From Acinetobacter boissieri (lineage in GTDB: Bacteria > Pseudomonadota > Gammaproteobacteria > Pseudomonadales > Moraxellaceae), in contig NZ_FMYL01000001.1 of NCBI RefSeq assembly GCF_900096955.1, forward strand, positions 62,001-126,000: DNA of 64,000 nt. Direction: 5' to 3'. The notes below the pieces were generated by a model. That model ran no database searches and was not told the DNA's origin. It saw only the letters and a list, made by a program, of their open reading frames with translations. Positions 60,302 through 64,000 of this stretch are shown here, piece after piece (position 1 is the first letter of the stretch; every line of letters starts with the position of its first letter). Made by a program: the position numbers and the translations under genes.

Positions 60302-62080
60302 TTAATCCAATATGTCGATCAAGCCACTCTGCCGTGTCGTTTGTTGACTTAGTGCCCGAGCAAATGCCGTTTTATCTACCAATAAAGTCACCACTTTTTT
60401 GGCACGTGTAATGGCCGTATAGAGTAACTCTTGGCTAAGTAGTCGTTCAGAAATATGCTCTAACACCACCGCAGTGTGGGTAAATTCTGAACCTTGCGAC
60501 TTATGAATGGTCATTGCAAAAGCTGTTTGTATATATTTAGGCAATCGTGTTGCTAAAACCCACTTTGCCAAACTTGGGAAATATACTTCAAACTGTGTGG
60601 GATCTTGCCTATGTTTAAAACAGATACCCACATCACCATTTGACAGCCCAATTTGATAGTTGTTTTCAGTCATCATCACCGGCCGACCGACATACCAGTC
60701 ACCGTAAGCGTGTGTATATGGAGCCAAATATTCTAAAAGTTGCGTTTGCATATAGTGATTGACTTGTGTCACACCAAACATACCATGACGCATTGCCGTT
60801 AAAATACGGTAGTCATCAAAAGCCTGTAAAACTTGCTGTTGCTCACGACTTAAGTCGGTACATTCAGCATCGTTTTCAGTTTGGCAATACTGCTGTAATG
60901 CACGCGCATAGCCTTCAAACCCATACCATAATGCCTGTAAATAATCTTGTATTTGCGGTGTAATATGACTCGCTGTATCTTCAATATATTGTAGCTGAAT
61001 AATATCGTTACCTAATTGAGATAATTCAATATTTTTTAGCTTTCCTGACTGAACAATCTGTTGCTCAAATTGTTTAACTACATCATCTTTTAGATTTGGC
61101 TGTACTTTCTGTTGTTGAATAAATTGAGCCATTTGCCCAATCTGTGCATCGTGACTAAAACGGCGACTGTGCTTTAACTCAACACAATTAGACTGCAACA
61201 TCTTGGAATGTTGTAAGTCACTGAGTACCGTGCCTACATCTACAGATGCCAATTGATTTGCATCACCTAATAAAATCAAACGTGTCCCTGTCGCAATGGC
61301 TTCAAAGAGTTGTGTCGCAAGGTTAAGGTCTAGCATAGAAGCTTCATCAACCACGACAACATCATAAGGAAGTGGTTGGTTTTGATTAAACTGTGCTCGG
61401 CCTTGGTGGCCTATTTTCAATAACCGATGCAGGGTCACAGGTTGTAGCAATGCTAACTCAGATGTAACGAATCCCTGTGCTATGAGCTCTTGATCTGAAA
61501 AAGCATATTTTAAAGCTTCTTGCATACGCTGTGCTGCTTTACCGGTTGGTGCTGCCATTGCAATGCGCAAATTTTGAATACTGTGATTAAGTGCAGCAAT
61601 AATTCGTGCCAATGTATAGGTTTTTCCTGTACCGGGACCACCTGTAATCAAGCTCAAACCACTGCTTGCAACCAGTTCAAGTGCTTGCTTTTGGTATGTG
61701 TCTTTTAATAGGTCGTTATACGCTGTACTATCTACGCCTACCACCGACTGCTGACTTAAGCGTCGTACTTGCTGTGCCAAACGTTGCTCAAGTGCATAGT
61801 ATCTGTACAAATAGAGTCGATTATTGCAAAAAATAAATGGGGTGATGTAGCTTTTATCCGTAAAAGACACTAGACTACGCAACCGCTTCGCATCTAGCAC
61901 AGTGCTTTCTAAGCAACTATGCCCTTCTGATGCTGCAAGAAGTAGTGTTTGTATTAGGGACTGAGCAGAGATTTTATCATCTAGCGTAGTAAAATCGGCA
62001 GATTCCGTCAGATACTCTGACCATAATACGGCCCATGGTTCCACCTGCATTTCTTGTTTTTCTAGGTTACTCACAGACAT
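60302..62080 (-). CDS. recD: Exodeoxyribonuclease V subunit alpha (RecD)
   Basis: 5'-3' helicase of RecBCD, used in double-strand-break repair and in degrading linear foreign DNA. The 592-residue product (from the ATG at 62080; a GTG at 62134 would add 18 residues) has Walker A LITGGPGTGKTYTLARII and motif Ia AAPTGKAAQRMQEAL. It then has VVDEASMLDLNLA (Walker B), GDANQLASVDVG and the C-terminal AMTIHKSQGSEF and YTAITRAKK. It lies 91 bases downstream of recB on the same strand. Confidence 0.94.
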   Translation of the reverse strand: MSVSNLEKQEMQVEPWAVLWSEYLTESADFTTLDDKISAQSLIQTLLLAASEGHSCLESTVLDAKRLRSLVSFTDKSYITPFIFCNNRLYLYRYYALEQRLAQQVRRLSQQSVVGVDSTAYNDLLKDTYQKQALELVASSGLSLITGGPGTGKTYTLARIIAALNHSIQNLRIAMAAPTGKAAQRMQEALKYAFSDQELIAQGFVTSELALLQPVTLHRLLKIGHQGRAQFNQNQPLPYDVVVVDEASMLDLNLATQLFEAIATGTRLILLGDANQLASVDVGTVLSDLQHSKMLQSNCVELKHSRRFSHDAQIGQMAQFIQQQKVQPNLKDDVVKQFEQQIVQSGKLKNIELSQLGNDIIQLQYIEDTASHITPQIQDYLQALWYGFEGYARALQQYCQTENDAECTDLSREQQQVLQAFDDYRILTAMRHGMFGVTQVNHYMQTQLLEYLAPYTHAYGDWYVGRPVMMTENNYQIGLSNGDVGICFKHRQDPTQFEVYFPSLAKWVLATRLPKYIQTAFAMTIHKSQGSEFTHTAVVLEHISERLLSQELLYTAITRAKKVVTLLVDKTAFARALSQQTTRQSGLIDILD

Positions 62081-62170
62081 ATCCTCAAGGTTATACACAT
62101 AGATATCAACAGAGTTATGCTCAGGTTTTTCCACAACATAATATATTGATTTAAAATCATAAATTTAGAG

Positions 62171-64000
62171 TTATTGGGCAACATTATCGTACCCTAAAAT
62201 CGCATCAAGTCGTAAAATCAACTCTGTCTCAGGTTGCCAATGCAATACTCCATGCCCTGCTGTACCCTGCATGCCTCTTAAATATAAATAACTTGCCCCA
62301 CCCAAATGTTGCTCAATCGCATAACCTTGTAATTTTTGTTTTAAGTAACGATGTAGTGCCACCAAATATAAACTGGCTTGTAACCAATAACTGCTTTGGG
62401 ACATGTTTCTAGCAATTTGATCAGTCGTATAGGCTGTGAGCTGTTCACCTAAAAAATTACTTTTATAATCGGCAATATAATATTTTCCTTTAAATAAATA
62501 CACCAAATCAATTGAACCATTCATAAATCGTGCAGACTCAGCCGCATTTAATACAGGAATGGTCAAATTATATTCTTGTAACAAGCGATAGATTCGCTGT
62601 GTAGCAAACACTCGGTCTGATAAAGCCAAGTGGAAAGGAAACTCAGACAAGTAGTCTTGCTGGCCTAATTGTTGTAAACAAAAATCGTCATGGATGGGTG
62701 TCTGCATCATTGCCTGCAACCACTCCAGTATAGCTTGTATCATGTGCTGTTCAGGTTGTTCTGACCCTGCTTGGTAGTACTCCAATAAAGGCTGACGTAA
62801 TGCGACATAATCATTTTTAAAACGGCGTTGTATTTCTAAGGCCCAATCTTGACTGTTTTGAAAATCAATTTGCTCAAATATTTCATGCAGAAAATTACCT
62901 GCCTGTGTTCCCATCGGAAACTTCATTGCAATGGGGAGTATTGACATAGGCTCAGTGGCCACCTCTACCACAGACTGCACGACGACTTCATCATCGGCAG
63001 GAAGTTGCATGCTGTCTTGTTCAACCAATAAATCTTGTGCTTGTTGGCGGGTCAAATGTTGTGCTAGTGCTGAAAAACTCGTACGTGAACGAGGATACAA
63101 CTGTAATTTTGGCAGTGGTTGTGCATGTATTTCAATCCATTCAATTTTTTTCTCACGGTAAGCTGCAGGTGCACTCAAAATTTCAAGCTCCTGCTTACTC
63201 TCCACATGTTCAAATGGCACACCTTGCGTCCAAAAGTTCACACCTGCGGCATTTTTGGGTTGATTCATGACCACATACATACGGTGGCTCGCACGAGTTA
63301 ATGCCACATACCATAAGCGATTCTGTTCCGCCTCGGCACGTACTTGATGCTGTGACAAAGCCTGTTCTTGCAAATGCTGTCGATCATTAATTTCAACCAC
63401 ACGGAAGATTTGATGACTTGTCTCTGTTTCTTCTGTGGTTGAAAAATTTAAAGTTTTGTTTTGTTCTTTAAACGTAGAATCTGCATTGATTAAAAAAACA
63501 ATTTTAAACTCTAAACCCTTAGATTGATGTATGGTCATGAGCTGTACGCCCGCTACACTCGACAAACCACGCTCAAGCTCCCACTCTCGCTCACTAGGAC
63601 TTGCCACTTGTTTAATGTACCATTGGTATAAATTATGGGGTCCTTGATAATGCCGACTCTCTTGGCTAAGTAAATCGCTCAAGTGCCTTAAATCGACGAC
63701 AGCACGCTCGTTGTCACGTGAGGCATATCTCACCACAGTTTTCCAAATCTGAAATTGATTCAAAGCAAATTGCCAAGCCGTTAAAAACTGCCGTGTAAAC
63801 CACATTTCACGAATCTGATCAAACAAAGCAATATATTGACCAAGGCCATCGGCCTGTGTTTCAAGCTGAACCAAGTCAGACACGTTGAAACCCATTAACC
63901 GAGTGGCCAATGCCCGCTTGACCAAACGTTCATCAAAAGGATTTAAAGTTGCGGCTAAAAATGCAGCGACATCTTGCGCCATTTGACCTGCAAATACACT
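62171..64000 (-). CDS. recB: Exodeoxyribonuclease V subunit beta (RecB), C-terminal part
   Basis: 3'-5' helicase/nuclease of RecBCD. The frame is open through base 64000, so the N-terminal helicase half lies outside the window. Visible are the end of the UvrD-like helicase (GVQLMTIHQSKGLEFKIVFL, motif V, and LWYVALTRASHRMYV, motif VI). The C-terminal nuclease domain follows (LHEIFEQIDF; active site GSIDLVYLFKGKYYIADYKSN with the Asp-x-Lys pair). About 609 residues are seen. recD follows in the same orientation. Confidence 0.95.
   Translation of the reverse strand, partial: SVFAGQMAQDVAAFLAATLNPFDERLVKRALATRLMGFNVSDLVQLETQADGLGQYIALFDQIREMWFTRQFLTAWQFALNQFQIWKTVVRYASRDNERAVVDLRHLSDLLSQESRHYQGPHNLYQWYIKQVASPSEREWELERGLSSVAGVQLMTIHQSKGLEFKIVFLINADSTFKEQNKTLNFSTTEETETSHQIFRVVEINDRQHLQEQALSQHQVRAEAEQNRLWYVALTRASHRMYVVMNQPKNAAGVNFWTQGVPFEHVESKQELEILSAPAAYREKKIEWIEIHAQPLPKLQLYPRSRTSFSALAQHLTRQQAQDLLVEQDSMQLPADDEVVVQSVVEVATEPMSILPIAMKFPMGTQAGNFLHEIFEQIDFQNSQDWALEIQRRFKNDYVALRQPLLEYYQAGSEQPEQHMIQAILEWLQAMMQTPIHDDFCLQQLGQQDYLSEFPFHLALSDRVFATQRIYRLLQEYNLTIPVLNAAESARFMNGSIDLVYLFKGKYYIADYKSNFLGEQLTAYTTDQIARNMSQSSYWLQASLYLVALHRYLKQKLQGYAIEQHLGGASYLYLRGMQGTAGHGVLHWQPETELILRLDAILGYDNVAQ

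Overview
The window reads as chromosomal DNA of a low-GC gammaproteobacterium of the Moraxellaceae, almost certainly Acinetobacter. I recognise Acinetobacter-like protein sequences for FabI, PNPase and ThiC, the order leuS-lptE-holA, and typical family members (HopJ-type protein, TIGR03862 flavoprotein, MipA/OmpV, Bax-inhibitor-like YccA protein). No prophage, insertion sequence, CRISPR array, tRNA or rRNA gene was seen. Almost every base belongs to ordinary, densely packed genes.

Layout. 1-8.3 kb: 3' part of leuS, then lptE and holA, then a complete tripartite efflux operon macA-macB-outer membrane factor. 8.3-18.6 kb: fabI, a YccA-like membrane protein and orn (minus strand); rsgA, a membrane-anchored rhodanese, grxC, secB, an ABC1 kinase and a HopJ-type protein (plus strand); crcB, a frameshifted glycosyltransferase-TPR gene, a TIGR03862 flavoprotein and a TrmB-like methyltransferase (minus strand). 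18.7-25.4 kb: yacG (59 codons), an MBL-fold hydrolase, hemH, a DUF4062 protein, murI, a DUF1285 protein, ETF-ubiquinone oxidoreductase and a TusA-family protein. 25.5-31.2 kb: an unrecognised membrane protein, then corC-lnt and priA. 31.2-37.3 kb is an accessory stretch: Bcr/CflA transporter, exported cupin-CMD protein, exported cysteine hydrolase, aldo/keto reductase, divergent LysR regulator, and the decayed remains of an ABC exporter gene. 37.4-41.1 kb: KefC-type antiporter, hslO, and a MipA/OmpV outer membrane protein.

41.2-46.8 kb holds the least explained unit: two convergent, tightly packed operons. One encodes a class III aminotransferase, a FemAB/GNAT-like acyltransferase and a ureohydrolase-fold enzyme. 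The other encodes an MtnX-like HAD phosphatase, an alpha/beta hydrolase and a pair of four-helix DMT/SMR-type transporter halves. Together they look like a small pathway that builds or remodels an amine-bearing small molecule or lipid and moves it across the membrane. The product is unknown and this reading is inference.

47-64 kb: a periplasmic cyclohexadienyl dehydratase (PheC), a Cof-type HAD phosphatase, a TonB-dependent siderophore receptor with a candidate Fur box, a CorA-type transporter, pnp-rpsO, a DOPA-dioxygenase-like protein and a GNAT acetyltransferase. A perfect 24-bp inverted repeat lies upstream of a TPP riboswitch that leads into thiC (TTG start). A 1.3-kb degenerate stretch of tiny ORFs follows, then recD and the C-terminal part of recB, cut by the window edge.
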